Shown here one piece after another: positions 27,066-37,761 of a stretch of 64,000 nucleotides of DNA. Origin of the DNA: Cryptomeria japonica (lineage: Eukaryota > Streptophyta > Pinopsida > Cupressales > Cupressaceae). Every line of letters begins with the position of its first letter. Positions within the stretch are counted from its first letter, which is position 1. The stretch spans positions 22,756,501 to 22,820,500 of the forward strand of contig NC_081413.1 of assembly GCF_030272615.1 (NCBI RefSeq), read 5' to 3'. The notes under the pieces were generated by a model. It did no database searches. It saw only the letters and a program-made list of their open reading frames with translations, and was not told where the DNA came from. The translations under genes were made by a program, and so were the position numbers.

Positions 27066-27920
27066 AGGAGGGGAAGAGAGATAGAGAGGGAGAGAGAGAA
27101 CTGTAGAGGGGACATATAGATAGGCAAGAGACCTAGATTTCAAGTGAGGAGTGAGATAGATAGAGGGGGATAAAGAGATGTGGGTAACGAGACCTATATG
27201 CAAAGGTAGATAGCTGGAGAGGAAGGGAGAGAGAAACCTAGAGAGGGGAGAGAGGGTGGGTTGGAGATTTAATGAACTAGAAAATGAAGAGAGATACTAA
27301 GAGAGATAGAGAGATAATGAGAGAGTGGGGGAAGGATATATAAATGGAGAGGGGAAGAAAGGATTGGAGAGATCTAGAGAGGGAAGGGAGAGAGAAGAGA
27401 AGAGATAGAAGAAAAAAGAGATGAGTAAGAGGGGATGGATGGAGAGGTAGAAATGGAGGGAGCGAGATACCTAGAGAATGAGGAGATGGATCTAGGTTTG
27501 TAGAGAGAGAAAAGAGGGAGAGTGTTCATAAATAGATAGGGGCAAGGGAAAGGGGGGAGAAATGTGGAGAGGGAGGGAGATAACTAGAGGGTGGACAATT
27601 AGATAAGTGAGAAACCTAGAGGGGGAGAGAGAGGTGGGTAATAATATAGGGAGGGAGAGGTAGTAAGGTGAATAGGGAGAGAAGGAGAGCCCTAGATATG
27701 GGGAGAGAGAGGATAGAAGGGATTGGTAGTGAACAAGAGAAACGAGTGGGAGGGGAGAGAAATAATAAGAGAGTGAGAGAGAAGAGAGAGGAAGGGAGTT
27801 AAGGATATAAATTAGGGTACAAGGAAGGGATGAGAGGTAGAGAGGGGAGAAAGAAGTGAGAGAGACACAAGAGGGAGACAGATAGGTGTAGAGTTTAGGG
27901 AAGATAAAGATAGTGAGATA
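27066..27920. repeat. GA-rich tandem repeat, right arm
   Basis: Almost pure purine, the reverse complement of the left CT-rich arm. The landmark complementary to the left arm's CTCTAGTTCTCTC block appears near 27095-27135 and 27575-27625, so about two units of the 450-490 bp repeat remain against three or more on the left. Confidence 0.85.
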
Positions 27921-28149
27921 TGGATGTAAAGAGTGATAATAGGAGAATGTTGATTATTGAAATTTGACTAAGTATGAAAGTCAATATGATCCTCTAAAAA
28001 CAAGAATCTACATTATAACTCCTATAGAGTTGAAACCACTCTCAAACATCCTACCAATATATACATGAAATATAACTTAAAGTGACTATACTTAAATATT
28101 ATATTTCATGTATATATTTGCATCACAAAACCCTCAAATTGGACAATGC

Positions 28150-28320
28150 AAGAAATTTGGCACGCGCCAAATTTGGCACTCGCCAAATGAAAAAAACTGA
28201 CTTTTCCCATTTGGCGCACGCCAAATTTGGTGCGCGCCAAATGGGAAAAGTCAGTTTTTTTCATTTGGCAAGTGCCAAATAGGGTGAGCACCATATTTGG
28301 TGCTCACCAAATGGCCTGCA
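28150..28320. repeat. Cluster of GCCAAATTTGGC palindromes, right arm
   Basis: Reverse-complement partner of 20580-20800. Contains GCACGCCAAATTTGGTGC and similar. Exact E2F-consensus words are at about 28164 (GCGCCAAA), 28210 (TTTGGCGC) and 28233 (GCGCCAAA). Apparent open frames across it are by-products of the repeat. Confidence 0.75.
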
Positions 28321-28396
28321 TTGGGAACTACCAACCCTTTGGGTTAGATTGTACTTGGGCATCCAACCCAAAGGGTTGGACGACCATTTCAGGCCT

Positions 28397-29137
28397 GAGA
28401 CGTGTTTTTAACAGAGGATTAGAAAATTTTCTCATATTTTTGGCCGCTCTCTCCATTAGGTTTGCACGTGTTTCAATAAAGCTAAAAAATACCATAGAGA
28501 CCTCGATCTCTCTCTTAGCTATCCAAGCATGTAATTCTTTTCACATTTTGATTTCGTTAAGGCTTTCATCTATAATCTATTTTGTTAGTGTGTTCATTTT
28601 TGGTCAAAAACCAACATGCACTATTTTGGGTATAGTTTTTTACACGTTCATCGGATTTTGAAGAAACTTACATTTTTAGAAACTAGACTTCATTCTACAT
28701 AATTTTAAAAAAAAAATTTCATTTTTGATTATTTATCAATGATTTTAGGGGGGAGCACGCTCAAATTTTTATTTTTTAGGATGTGTCCACTTCAAAAATT
28801 AGTAAAAAATCATATACTCATTAAAAAATTAGCTGAAAAATCTGGCATAAACTACAAGGTGTTAGCTAATTTCTCACTGAAGCGATTTTAAAAATTAAAA
28901 AAAAAAGTTAACATTTTAGGGAGGCCACAACAAACGCTATGTTATGTTTTTTGCATAAAAACGGGACCACTTTTTGTGGCCCCCCTTTTTGAAGCCCTTA
29001 ATCTCCACCATTTTCAAATAAAAATAGTGGTTTAGAAATTAGAGTCAAAGCACTCCAACTCTTGTTCTTGGTGCATCTTCAAATTTGGAGTCTAACTATC
29101 TTCAATTTGTCATTGAAGTTCAAACTTTGTTGATTTC
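28397..29137. other. Unpaired 740-bp segment in right arm
   Basis: Non-coding sequence with A- and T-runs that has no partner in the left arm, where only about 20 bp separate the matching pieces. It is either a later insertion on the right or a deletion on the left. Confidence 0.6.
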
Positions 29138-29193
29138 AGAAAAAAGTGGCATCTTAAGACCCCCTTTTGGTACCACAACTTGGTGCACATACC

Positions 29194-29701
29194 TTATAGT
29201 TGAGAGTGAGACCAAAGATCCTTTGGTAGTTGAGCACGAGCATTCCTAGTTCATTGATTCACTTTGGAGCAGTAGTACATATGATCAACTTGAGGAAGCA
29301 AGTGCAATTGTTCATTTCTTCCAGGGAGTAGTGTATCATCTCATGGTACTATTGGTTGTGCCTCATCTACACTTGACAGTCTATGATCCTATCAAACATG
29401 ACACCTTATTGAAGAAGGGAAGCTACTTTGGAGTACCAACTAATGGATTCATTTAAATAATTTCTTGTTGTTGGTTAGTTTTTAGGTTCGGGTAGTTTCA
29501 CTTTCCAATAAGTGTAGTTGCACAAAGTTGAGCCTTGTTTCAGTAGATTGTTTCTAGTTAAGTCATGTCATTCTTTTGTCTTTTATGTCTTTCATTGCTT
29601 TACTCTGTATCCCAATGGATGATAAAGGAACTTAAAGTTTGGGATTCTTCTCACTTCAATCATTCTAGTGATCGAAGGAGGTTCCCCAGCCAGAGCCAGT
29701 T
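29194..29701 (+). other. 3' internal end of the 28.3-kb element
   Basis: Non-coding stretch between the palindrome and the right LTR. A purine-rich word CGAAGGAGG at about 29674-29682 could be a worn polypurine tract, but it is about 20 bp short of the LTR start, so this is uncertain. Confidence 0.4.
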
Positions 29702-29877
29702 GTTGTCCTCATTTTTGGTTGTCACAAAAACAAGTCAACCCCAACAAATTTTGTCCCATTTGTAGTCCATATTATCTAAGAACACTTTCTAAAGTCTAAT
29801 GCATGATTTAGGACCCTAGATTCTTGATTCAAACATTCTAGTCCTTTTCTAGGTCTTTTAACTTAGTTTTGTGTTTA

Positions 29878-30542
29878 GGTGTAAATAGGGGTTACAAACC
29901 CGGATTACACTTCCTCTTCAAAATTCTTAGTCTGGTGTAAATCGGGTTTGTAACTCCGATTTATACCACCTTATAGCTAAGTCTTTCATCTCAGGTGCAA
30001 GTCGGGGTTATAACCGCAACCTATCCCTAAAGCCTTAGAAATCATGTTTTTGGTGCAAGGCGGGGTTCTAACCCCAACTTACACTAAGTCTTCCTATTTC
30101 TGGTGTAGAGAAAGCTTGTAACCCTGACCTACACCAAGTCCTCCCATTTTAGTGCAAGTTGGAGTTACAACCCTAACTTACACCAAGTTATCCCTTTCTC
30201 ATGGAAGGTGGGGTTATAACCCTAGCCTACACCAACTCTCGTCCATTTTGGTGTAGATCAGGGTCGTAACCTCAACCTACACCGAGTTCTCTCTAGACGA
30301 TGTAAGGCAGGGTTATAACCCCGACCTACACCGAGGCCTTACCCAATGGTGTAGATTGGGATTGTAACCTAGATCTACACCCAATCTCCCCTTCACAATG
30401 TAAGTTAAGGTTATAACTCTTACCCACACCGTTTTCCTTTTTTTTTTGCCAAGTGTTGGTACAAATCGAGGTTGTAACTATGACTTGCACCATAATTCTT
30501 TCTCAGGTGTAAATCGGGGTTATAACCTCGATTCACACCAAA
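29878..30542. repeat. Array of 13 palindromes in right LTR
   Basis: Same unit as at 16495-17012, here 13 copies, for example GGTGTAAATCGGGGTTA then TAACCTCGATTCACACC at about 30509-30541. Three more units than in the left LTR, the extra ones lying in the middle of the array (about 30135-30285). Confidence 0.88.
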
Positions 30543-31186
30543 GTTAGTTTCTTTTCTTTTTTATAAGTGCAAATAGGCTTACGAGTTTGATATGCAACTT
30601 TATGATTATTGACCCTTCCTAAATGTAAATTGGACTTATAATTCTGTAATGCACTTCTTGACCCCCTTTGGTCATTTTTGTCCAACTCTGGGAATTCTTC
30701 AAATCCATTTCTACAAGTTCACTCTAGATGCTAGATTCAACACATTGGGACTAGATGACTATGAAATATAGGCTACAAGAGAGAACATCAAGATTCTATT
30801 GGTGAAGAATTATGAATAAGATGAGGCTCTAGACACTTGGTCATTTTTATGCATGTTTATCCTAGTCTCATTTTGTAATCTCAATCAACACCTCAAGTGT
30901 CATTTTGTATTCAAGTTTTTACATCTAGAACTTCCACATGTCTTAAGTCAAATTGAACTCTACATTTGACTTGTTTACAAATTATTTGTAATTTTCCTAG
31001 TTTCATGTTGTGCCTCTCCTATATATATGAGGATTTTCATTGTAATAAGGATATTTTGGGCATCTATCTTTTAGATTAGGAATTTTTAATCTATATGCCA
31101 AAACTCTGCCAAAGTGAAGAGAAAAAGTGAAACTTTATGTTCCATTTGTGATTTTAGAAATTTGATCAAATAAGAAGAAAGCTTCG

Positions 31187-32399
31187 GCATCCAGACTTTG
31201 TTTGGATTCATTTATTGTTTGTTGGTAAATAGATTTATCACTATGATTGTTTCTCTGAAACTGACCCTGTGCACCTGAAGAGTAGTGACAATCATGCCAA
31301 TAGTTGGAGAGATTGAAGCATAAAACCATAATCTTCCTCTATGTTTGAGAGGGGCAACTCCCTCATATGATGGGGGCTATTGGGATTTTTGTGTGCTTTT
31401 AACCTGAAATTACATAAAGGAGAAAACACAAAACTAAAGAGAGATAACCAACAAAAACACCAGCAACAGACATATGAATACCATTTGAGATTCACAGTTA
31501 ATAACAATTACAAAGTGGGTTTAAGTGCAAGATATGTTTTACATATTTAATGATGATGAAAGAAAGACAGCAAACTTCTACATTCATAAAACTAAGTTGT
31601 AATAACTTCTCGTTTACATCCTCATTCCATTGATGACTTGTGAAAGTGCTACAAGTTTCCCTTAAGAATCTTTTTTAGATTTTGAACCCCTTTCAATGAC
31701 TTCTGCAAATTCACAAACTCACCAAAATTTGCATCGAGAAAGCTCGTTCAACTTTCCGCAATCACATTATTGATCACTTTAGATAGTTGTTGAATTGGTC
31801 AAAAAGGTTGATTTATTTTCTTATTGGGTTCCGGTTCATTTAGAGGTTCCGATGACTTTGTGGATGATTTAATAAACCTGGACAACCTTTTTTTTTCGAT
31901 TAAGGACCACAAAAGATAAACTTTTGATTAAATTTGAACCATCCATCCTTTTTGCTATGTAATTTTGGTTGAGACAAGGAAAAAATCATTATGAACAAAA
32001 CCTGGAGAAATGAACATCTTATGAGCCACAAAAACTTGGATTTGATTGTTTTCTGAAGTGAGGCTCTTTAAAATGTGACCTTTAAAATTTTGGAATCTGT
32101 GAACTAGTGTTAACTTGAAAATCATTGAGGACTCTTGAAATATCATTAAAATTGATCTTACAAATAGGTTTGATTAAATGAGACAAAATTTTTAACATAC
32201 AACAATTTTTTGTGCATTCTACAAAGATTTCACCTCAGTTTTATGAATAAGGCGCACTGTGATAACCTAAAGACTTTTGATGACATCATATGAATAGACT
32301 TTCACCAACTCAAAGATAGAGCCATAGGTATGTTGATTTGAAAATTTAGGCTATGTTAAAAAATAGGTGACATGGTTTATAGTGAGAGTGTTCTTATGT
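31187..32399. other. Unidentified 1.2-kb insertion in the right LTR
   Basis: The left LTR reads GGCATCTGATTTTATTCTTGTTG without a break; here GGCATC (31186) and TCATTCTTGTTG (about 32398) are separated by 1.2 kb. I see no protein match, clear terminal inverted repeat or target duplication in it. The longest open frames are about 60-70 codons and unremarkable. It could be a decayed DNA transposon or a filler from imprecise repair. Confidence 0.55.
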
Positions 32400-32471
32400 C
32401 ATTCTTGTTGTAAATTCTTATTTTTCTCAAGTAAAGGTTTTGTTGAGGAAATATTGTTATAGAGTAGAAAC

Positions 32472-33283
32472 TATATATGGTGAAAATGGATAACAATAAT
32501 ATTGAAAGACTCAACAGATTCAACCACAAAACCCTAGCCTAACAACAACAAAGATCCACCATAACATATGAAGATTACCTAAGACAATGCAAATTAAATG
32601 AAATCACAAATATTATACCATCACATGTCCAATAGGGTTTGGATCTCCATTCTTCCTATCTCCATTGATCTTGCTTGATATATTTGCTCTCAGATTTTAT
32701 GTGCACAAGAGCTCAACAAAGAACGGAAATGTGGTTGCAAGTAGGATCACATATGAAAGTGCAAAGGTGTAGTCGGGTTTGAATGCATAGTGAGGTAGTC
32801 AATTTATTAGGATGCATAGATTGATTAGGGTTGATAATGAATGAAGCATCTCCTTATATTGAAGACACCATAAGAAATGGAGGGATAAGATTGAGAGGTG
32901 TAAAAGATAAATGGTCGGCTATGATTAAAGGGTAGGTTAAAGAAATAATAAAATAATAAGAGGGTAGGTAGTGTATGAATTAAGAGATGAATGACATGTG
33001 TCATAAGTAGAAAACACTAATGAATTAATTAAATAAATAAATATTTATTTAATTAATAGAAGAAGTGGGATCAATTAAATAAATAAGATATTTATTTAAT
33101 TTAGGGAAAGGATAATTTAAATAAATAAATGTATTTATTTAAATGAGAAATAAGGCTAGAAGAGGATAAATGAATTAATTAAATAAATAAAGATTTATTT
33201 AATTAATACAAAAATTAGGCTAAAGATAATTAAATAAACAAAAATATTTATTTAATTAGACTAGACAATTTTCGGTGTCTACA
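32472..33283 (-). repeat. 3' LTR of Tat-B
   Basis: 812 bp. On the plus strand it starts TATATATGGTGAAAATGG (TG end mutated to TA) and ends GTGTCTACA. It contains five A/T-rich palindromes (33012-33262). The right copy 43140-43967 is clearly similar. Confidence 0.9.
33012..33262. repeat. Five AT-rich palindromes in Tat-B LTR
   Basis: Units such as AATTAAATAAATAA followed by ATATTTATTTAATT recur five times, separated by short A/G-rich spacers. The same five occur in the other LTR at about 43698-43942. Confidence 0.85.
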
Positions 33284-33299
33284 TTTTGCCCCTCTTTGA
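33284..33299 (-). other. Polypurine tract of Tat-B
   Basis: On the minus strand CTCAAAGAGGGGCAAAA lies immediately before the LTR start TGTAGACACC. The same tract precedes the Tat-C LTR at 51172. It would prime plus-strand DNA. Confidence 0.8.
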
Positions 33300-33383
33300 G
33301 ACAATGCAGCTTGTCGCGTTGTTTCAAAGAAGATAAGATGAACTAATACAAAGTTGCCCCAAGATGGGAATGATATGCCCCCT

Positions 33384-33430
33384 CGAGAGATTGGATGAAA
33401 ATGTCTAGAAAGATCACAAACAATCTCTCG
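33384..33430. promoter_or_regulatory. Conserved stem-loop upstream of antisense PMD gene (Tat-B)
   Basis: CGAGAGATTG (33384-33393) pairs with CAATCTCTCG (33421-33430). In Tat-C the equivalent stem is CGGGAGATGAATCAAT with its exact complement. Three positions of the shared stem have changed on both sides so that pairing is kept. Function unknown. Confidence 0.6.
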
Positions 33431-33527
33431 ATAAGAGAGAATGGCTAGAAAAATTTGTCCAGATAAAGTGACAGAGTCACAAGATAAAGAAGACTGACTC
33501 GGGGAACGTGGGCTAGGGCTAGGGTAG

Positions 33528-33537
33528 TCTATAAGAT
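33528..33537 (+). promoter_or_regulatory. TATA-like box for antisense PMD gene (Tat-B)
   Basis: TCTATAAGAT, about 90 bp before the ATG of exon 1 on the plus strand. Tat-C has CTATAAAAGG at nearly the same distance from its exon 1. Confidence 0.5.
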
Positions 33538-33627
33538 AGACAACGAGGGGAATACATCCTCATTTTCATCCACACATCTAAGAGATCAGAGTGTAGAGAG
33601 AGAATAGAGCAGCAACAATCAGTAGCG

Positions 33628-34604
33628 ATGTCATTGGTGCATAGATTCGATCGCATTCGCCGATTTCAGAGGCTAGCAGACGCAAGAGAGCCGGTAAGTA
33701 CCACAAAACCTCCTTGTACTTTGTTGTAATAAATGTTGTCATTAATGCATGTTAGGTAGTGCATTTAATGCATTATAGATATGTCAAGTAGGGGGGAATA
33801 AACACTAAGGTGTGTTTGTGCTGGTGCTAGGCGCGTTTATGTCTTCTAGGCCAAATCGACAGTTCTGTGATGAACATACACTGTCAATTGGATAAGCTGC
33901 TGAGAGGATACACTCAAGTAGGTCCTCTAGAGAAGACTAGGATAGTAGATAGGGCTAGGTTTGACAATTCTATGATAGAACATACGTTGCCAATTAGGAC
34001 TACTCAAGAGGATACACTCAAGCAGAGGCCCTAGGATAGGATAGATCAAGGCACTTTGTGATGAACAGTGAGTACCAAGACACAGTACTTTGTGATGAAT
34101 AGGGAGTACCAATAGGTGCAAAACTTTGTGATAAACAGTGAGTGCAAATATGAGCAGTACTTTGTGATGAACAGTGTCACTAGGATAAATAGCGCCATAT
34201 GATAAATATAAGCACTAGGATAAAGAGCAGCATTTTGTGATGAATAGGAATGCCACTATGACTGACATGATTGATTTGCTTGACTGTAGGAGTACTTACC
34301 TATGCTAGAGTCATGGGAGAGATTCCCATCGACTCAGAGGTTACGACCAGAGCTGACATCTGAGGACAGAGTTGCGATTGAGGTTATGGGATTGCGATTC
34401 ATTCTGTATGTGCCTGAGTTTCGGGTGAACATGGGTTTGCTGACTGCGCTGGCTGAGAGATGGCACTCAGAGACATGTATGTTCCATTTGCCGATGGGTG
34501 AGATGACAGTCACCTTAGAGGATGTATATAGGATTTTGAGGATACCGATTGATGGGGAGTTAGTTCCTTATGATCAAGAGGGAGATAGGGATGCATTGAG
34601 ATGA
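33628..34604 (+). pseudogene. Antisense plant mobile domain (PMD) gene of Tat-B, two exons, truncated
   Basis: Exon 1 (33628-33693) encodes MSLVHRFDRIRRFQRLADAR and two further residues and ends at GTAAGTACC. The acceptor is TTGACTGTAG at 34289, and exon 2 (34290 on) continues in the same phase. Exon 2 has the start of a plant mobile domain (PF10536-like): LESWERFP, LLTALAERWHSETCMFH, GEMTVTLEDVYRI and IPIDGELVPY. PMD proteins (Arabidopsis MAIN/MAIL1) are nuclear proteins linked to transposon silencing, and PMD frames are known in Tat-group elements. A TGA at 34602 (probably from CGA) ends it; in-frame sequence continues to about 34700 and the C-terminal half is gone. Similarity of exon 1 to that in Tat-C supports real splicing. 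Confidence 0.75.
34030..34255. repeat. Minisatellite in PMD intron (Tat-B)
   Basis: Units of about 35-45 bp built on ACTTTGTGATGAACAGTGAGT recur five or six times, with related copies upstream near 33845. The intron of the Tat-C copy has a different minisatellite in the same place. Confidence 0.75.
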
Positions 34605-34609
34605 GTGTT

Positions 34610-36370
34610 TCAGGATCCAGGACTAGAGACGAGGGTTGGACATGTGGCTTGGGATACCATGACATAGACTAGATTAGCATTACTGGCAGTGTTGGGAGGA
34701 GTGATCAGTGGGTTCCTCTGTATCAGTTTTGTACCATTTTGTATGATGATGTAGACACCTACAGGTGATTGTAGCCATATGATTTTGACATCATTGTATC
34801 ATGACACTTTTGATTATATATATACGATGATTCATCTTTGCGGAAGCTATATGCATGCATACCTATGTGATGAGATGTTTCATGATGTATGTTTCTATGT
34901 GATGGTTATGATACGGATGCAAATATGTACATAATGAAATGCAATATTTTTTTTGTTCTTTTATGTTTTTATATGTTATGCCAATGCAAATGTAAATGTA
35001 TGAAATGCCAATGAATATGATAATGCAAATGATTATTTACATGATGAGAATGTAAGATTGTGCTAATATGTGTTGTGTGCAGGATGTGATGCAATTGTGA
35101 TATCTATATATATGTATGCAATTCTTAATATGTGGAAATGAAGGTGCAAACTACATGAAATGCAAAAAAATTTGGTGTGTCATTATACTCAGTCATATGA
35201 TAGCAGGCTACACATACTCAAGAAGGACGATGGAGGTCAATCAAGAAAGGGGGATGGAAGATAGAAGATATGAAAGTGAAAGAGCTTCTTGTGTGTTATC
35301 ATCATTGAGCTTATTATGGCAAAATAGGTTATGACAATCGAGGCATATGTTTGACCCAGAAAGTCATTGTACCCATTTGCATGGAGATAAGACAGTCACA
35401 AACAAGGAATGCCCCAGTTCATACTAGACTCACAATGTCTTCGTATCCTTGGACAAGTCATAGCATTACTAAGAGACAATCTGCAGACAGCAAAAGAAAA
35501 ATAGGTGACGATACCCCATCCTCGCCTTTATAGTCAAAGACATCCTGGAGATAAAATCACTAGTCAGAGACATCCTGGAAAAGCTAAAAGACATGTCACT
35601 AGAAAGATAAAAATCAAAAGAAAACCAAGACTCGACACCAATATCCACTGTAGTCCTCAAGTTTACTGTCTCTTGTCACTTGTATAAGTCTTATTTGATT
35701 GTGGCCACAATGTTTACTTTCACAAAAGGATAGATAGCACCGAACCATATTGTTGTCAGAGTCTATTGAAAGATTTGATTTGTTGAAGCCCATTGTTGCT
35801 ATTGTGTCTCATCTAAAACTGACTGAATTCATGCAACTGATACTTTATTGCGAAGAAGATGAAACTTTATCGCGGATTGGCGATGCAAGTGTTTCTTTAT
35901 TATGGATTGTGCGCAGATAGACTGAAGAAAACTGGGAGAAATTGTACTCCTCAGAACGTGTGATACTCTCAGTTCCACACCCATTACTAGACATAGGATT
36001 TGCCTTAGCCACATATAGGAGCTGATTTATTATGAATGGAAAGGGGGGGGAAAGGGAGGTTTATTATGAATGGCGAACCAATCTTGGGTAGATCAATAAC
36101 AAGCCATGATGGGAATGTGTAAGTTTATTATGGATGTAGAGGTTGTGAGTGTGTGCAAAGTGAAAGGATGAAAGTGAATCCTTTAAGGAGGGAGGATCAA
36201 TGTCTCTACGCATTGTGCTGGTGACCCAGTTTTCACCATGGTACTTGCCCAGGGCACCCCCAAAGTGGTTTTCACCGTTGGACAAAATATATATATATAT
36301 ATATATTTTTATTTTTTTTATTTTTTTTTTGTGTCACAAGGGGCCTGTTTGCCAGGTTTTCACCAAGTAA
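34610..36370. other. Non-coding 3' region of Tat-B
   Basis: Between the antisense PMD remnant and the integrase tail. Contains eroded PMD sequence to about 34720, then A/T-rich DNA with recurring ATGCAAATG-like words (34900-35110) and a (TA)n run near 36289-36306. No other gene is supported. Confidence 0.5.
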
Positions 36371-36377
36371 CAATTTT

Positions 36378-37433
36378 TTATGTTTTATGATTTTTTTTGT
36401 ATTTTGAATTTTTTGAATTTTTTTGTATTTTGAATTGGGATACTCTGAAGAGATATGTGTAAAACCTGTGAAGGTGCACGTTGTTGATAGGATCCTCCAA
36501 AGGTTCACCCTCTGTGGTTGAGAGCTGATATGCACCAGATCCATATGATGTTGTGATGACGTAAGGACCAAGCCAGTTTGGTTTGAACTTTCCCTTCTTT
36601 TCTTTGTCTTGCTGATTTTTAGGATTTTCTCTGAGAATTAAGTTACCCACCTCGAATGTGTGAGACTTCACTTTATGATTATAGCTACATCGTTCCTTGA
36701 CTGAATGATGTGTAGCTCGAGTGACTATCTTCCTTGATAAAGGAATTGAGATAGAATTACTAGTGTGTGGACTACACAAGCCCATATGCGTGTCACCTAA
36801 ATAAGTTTGGGCATCCTTGATAACAAAGTCCTTCGAGGAAGCTCCCTTAAAGGTCCATGATGTATCGCTAGAAGGGAAAGGATGTGTGAAACAAGTGGAT
36901 GAGTTATGAAGGCTTATGATTGCAAAAAGAAGTGAAAGTACGATAGCATGATGGAGACTTAGGATCAACAAGTATGCTTTTTGACTTAAAATTGTAGAAC
37001 TTTTGCCCCCAGTTATTTTGATATTAGGGAAGATCAACTCTTGCTCATTTTGCTTCATAGGATTTTTATCCTTGACTTTGATTTTTGTGGAGTCCAATAG
37101 CTTTTGATTTTGATTTGGACTAAAGGACTTTTCTTTATTTTTGAATTTTAGATTTTTCTTTTCAAAGCTTGATTTTTGATCCCCAATGAGTAAGGGCTTT
37201 TGTAATTCTTGTTGATCCAAGTCTGGAAGTGGAGTGAAAATGGAATGAGCGGATGATATGGTAAAGCTATGTGATTTATCAAGAGGGCTAGTGATACACT
37301 CAATAGATTCTTTGTTGGAACCACTCTTAGGACTATTGATATCAAGAGATGCTTGCACCACTAGAGGAGATTTGCATTCAGACTTAGTAGCCACAACACT
37401 AGGTGGTTCACACCCAATTCCTTGGCATTGCAA
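36378..37433 (-). CDS. Fused linker-integrase tail frame of Tat-B (351 codons)
   Basis: An uninterrupted minus-strand frame. The N-terminal 150 residues are polar and Lys/Ser-rich, placed where Tat-C has its post-protease linker. A hydrophobic stretch of about 22 residues follows (YLLILSLHHAIVLSLLFAII), then about 75 unknown residues, then the integrase C-terminal tail with SYNHKVKSHTFEVGNLILRE and FKPNWLGPYVI. RT, both RNase H types and the integrase core found in Tat-C are missing. The deletion junction is in frame, which may be chance or may mark a propagated deletion derivative. The hydrophobic stretch might be a membrane segment or simply read-through of non-coding DNA. No function can be assigned. 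Confidence 0.6.
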   Translation of the reverse strand: MQCQGIGCEPPSVVATKSECKSPLVVQASLDINSPKSGSNKESIECITSPLDKSHSFTISSAHSIFTPLPDLDQQELQKPLLIGDQKSSFEKKNLKFKNKEKSFSPNQNQKLLDSTKIKVKDKNPMKQNEQELIFPNIKITGGKSSTILSQKAYLLILSLHHAIVLSLLFAIISLHNSSTCFTHPFPSSDTSWTFKGASSKDFVIKDAQTYLGDTHMGLCSPHTSNSISIPLSRKIVTRATHHSVKERCSYNHKVKSHTFEVGNLILRENPKNQQDKEKKGKFKPNWLGPYVITTSYGSGAYQLSTTEGEPLEDPINNVHLHRFYTYLFRVSQFKIQKNSKNSKYKKNHKT

Positions 37434-37761
37434 ATTGTTTGTAGGTTGTTCTTGTCAACTGAATACCTTAGGAGATAGTGGGAGTTGATCGACATGGAAT
37501 ATATACTCACCACATCCCATGTCTTTGAACTTGAACTTTTCTTTGATCTCTGCTTGTTTTGATGTAGAAGCTTTCAATGATTCTGGATCCACATATGCTA
37601 AAGATGGAACAACTTCTCGATTGATTGGGATTGTTATTTCTGATCTAGGTCACAGATTGTTGCAATATATGAATGGGTCTAGGTCAGCTTTGATGGTCAC
37701 TTCAACTCCATTGTGTGGAAACTTAATGCATTGGTGATATGTAGATGGGACTACCCTCATT

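Larger units (their letters stand above)
20430..29193. repeat. 8.8-kb imperfect palindrome (giant inverted repeat)
   Basis: The left arm read forward matches the right arm read in reverse complement in the same order. Outer pair: 20431-20475 with 29138-29193 (GTGCACCAAGTTGTGGTACC). Next: GGTCGTCCAA at 20508 with 28374-28386. Then come the GCCAAATTTGGC clusters, the ATATATACATGAAATAT blocks, the AATCAACAT segment, and CT-rich 21060-22795 with GA-rich 27066-27920. The right arm has an extra 740 bp (28397-29137), and the left CT part is about twice as long as the right GA part. The centre is the bidirectional minisatellite. Single-stranded RNA or DNA could form a very long hairpin. It may be a nested foldback element or an intrinsic part of the host element. 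Confidence 0.85.
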
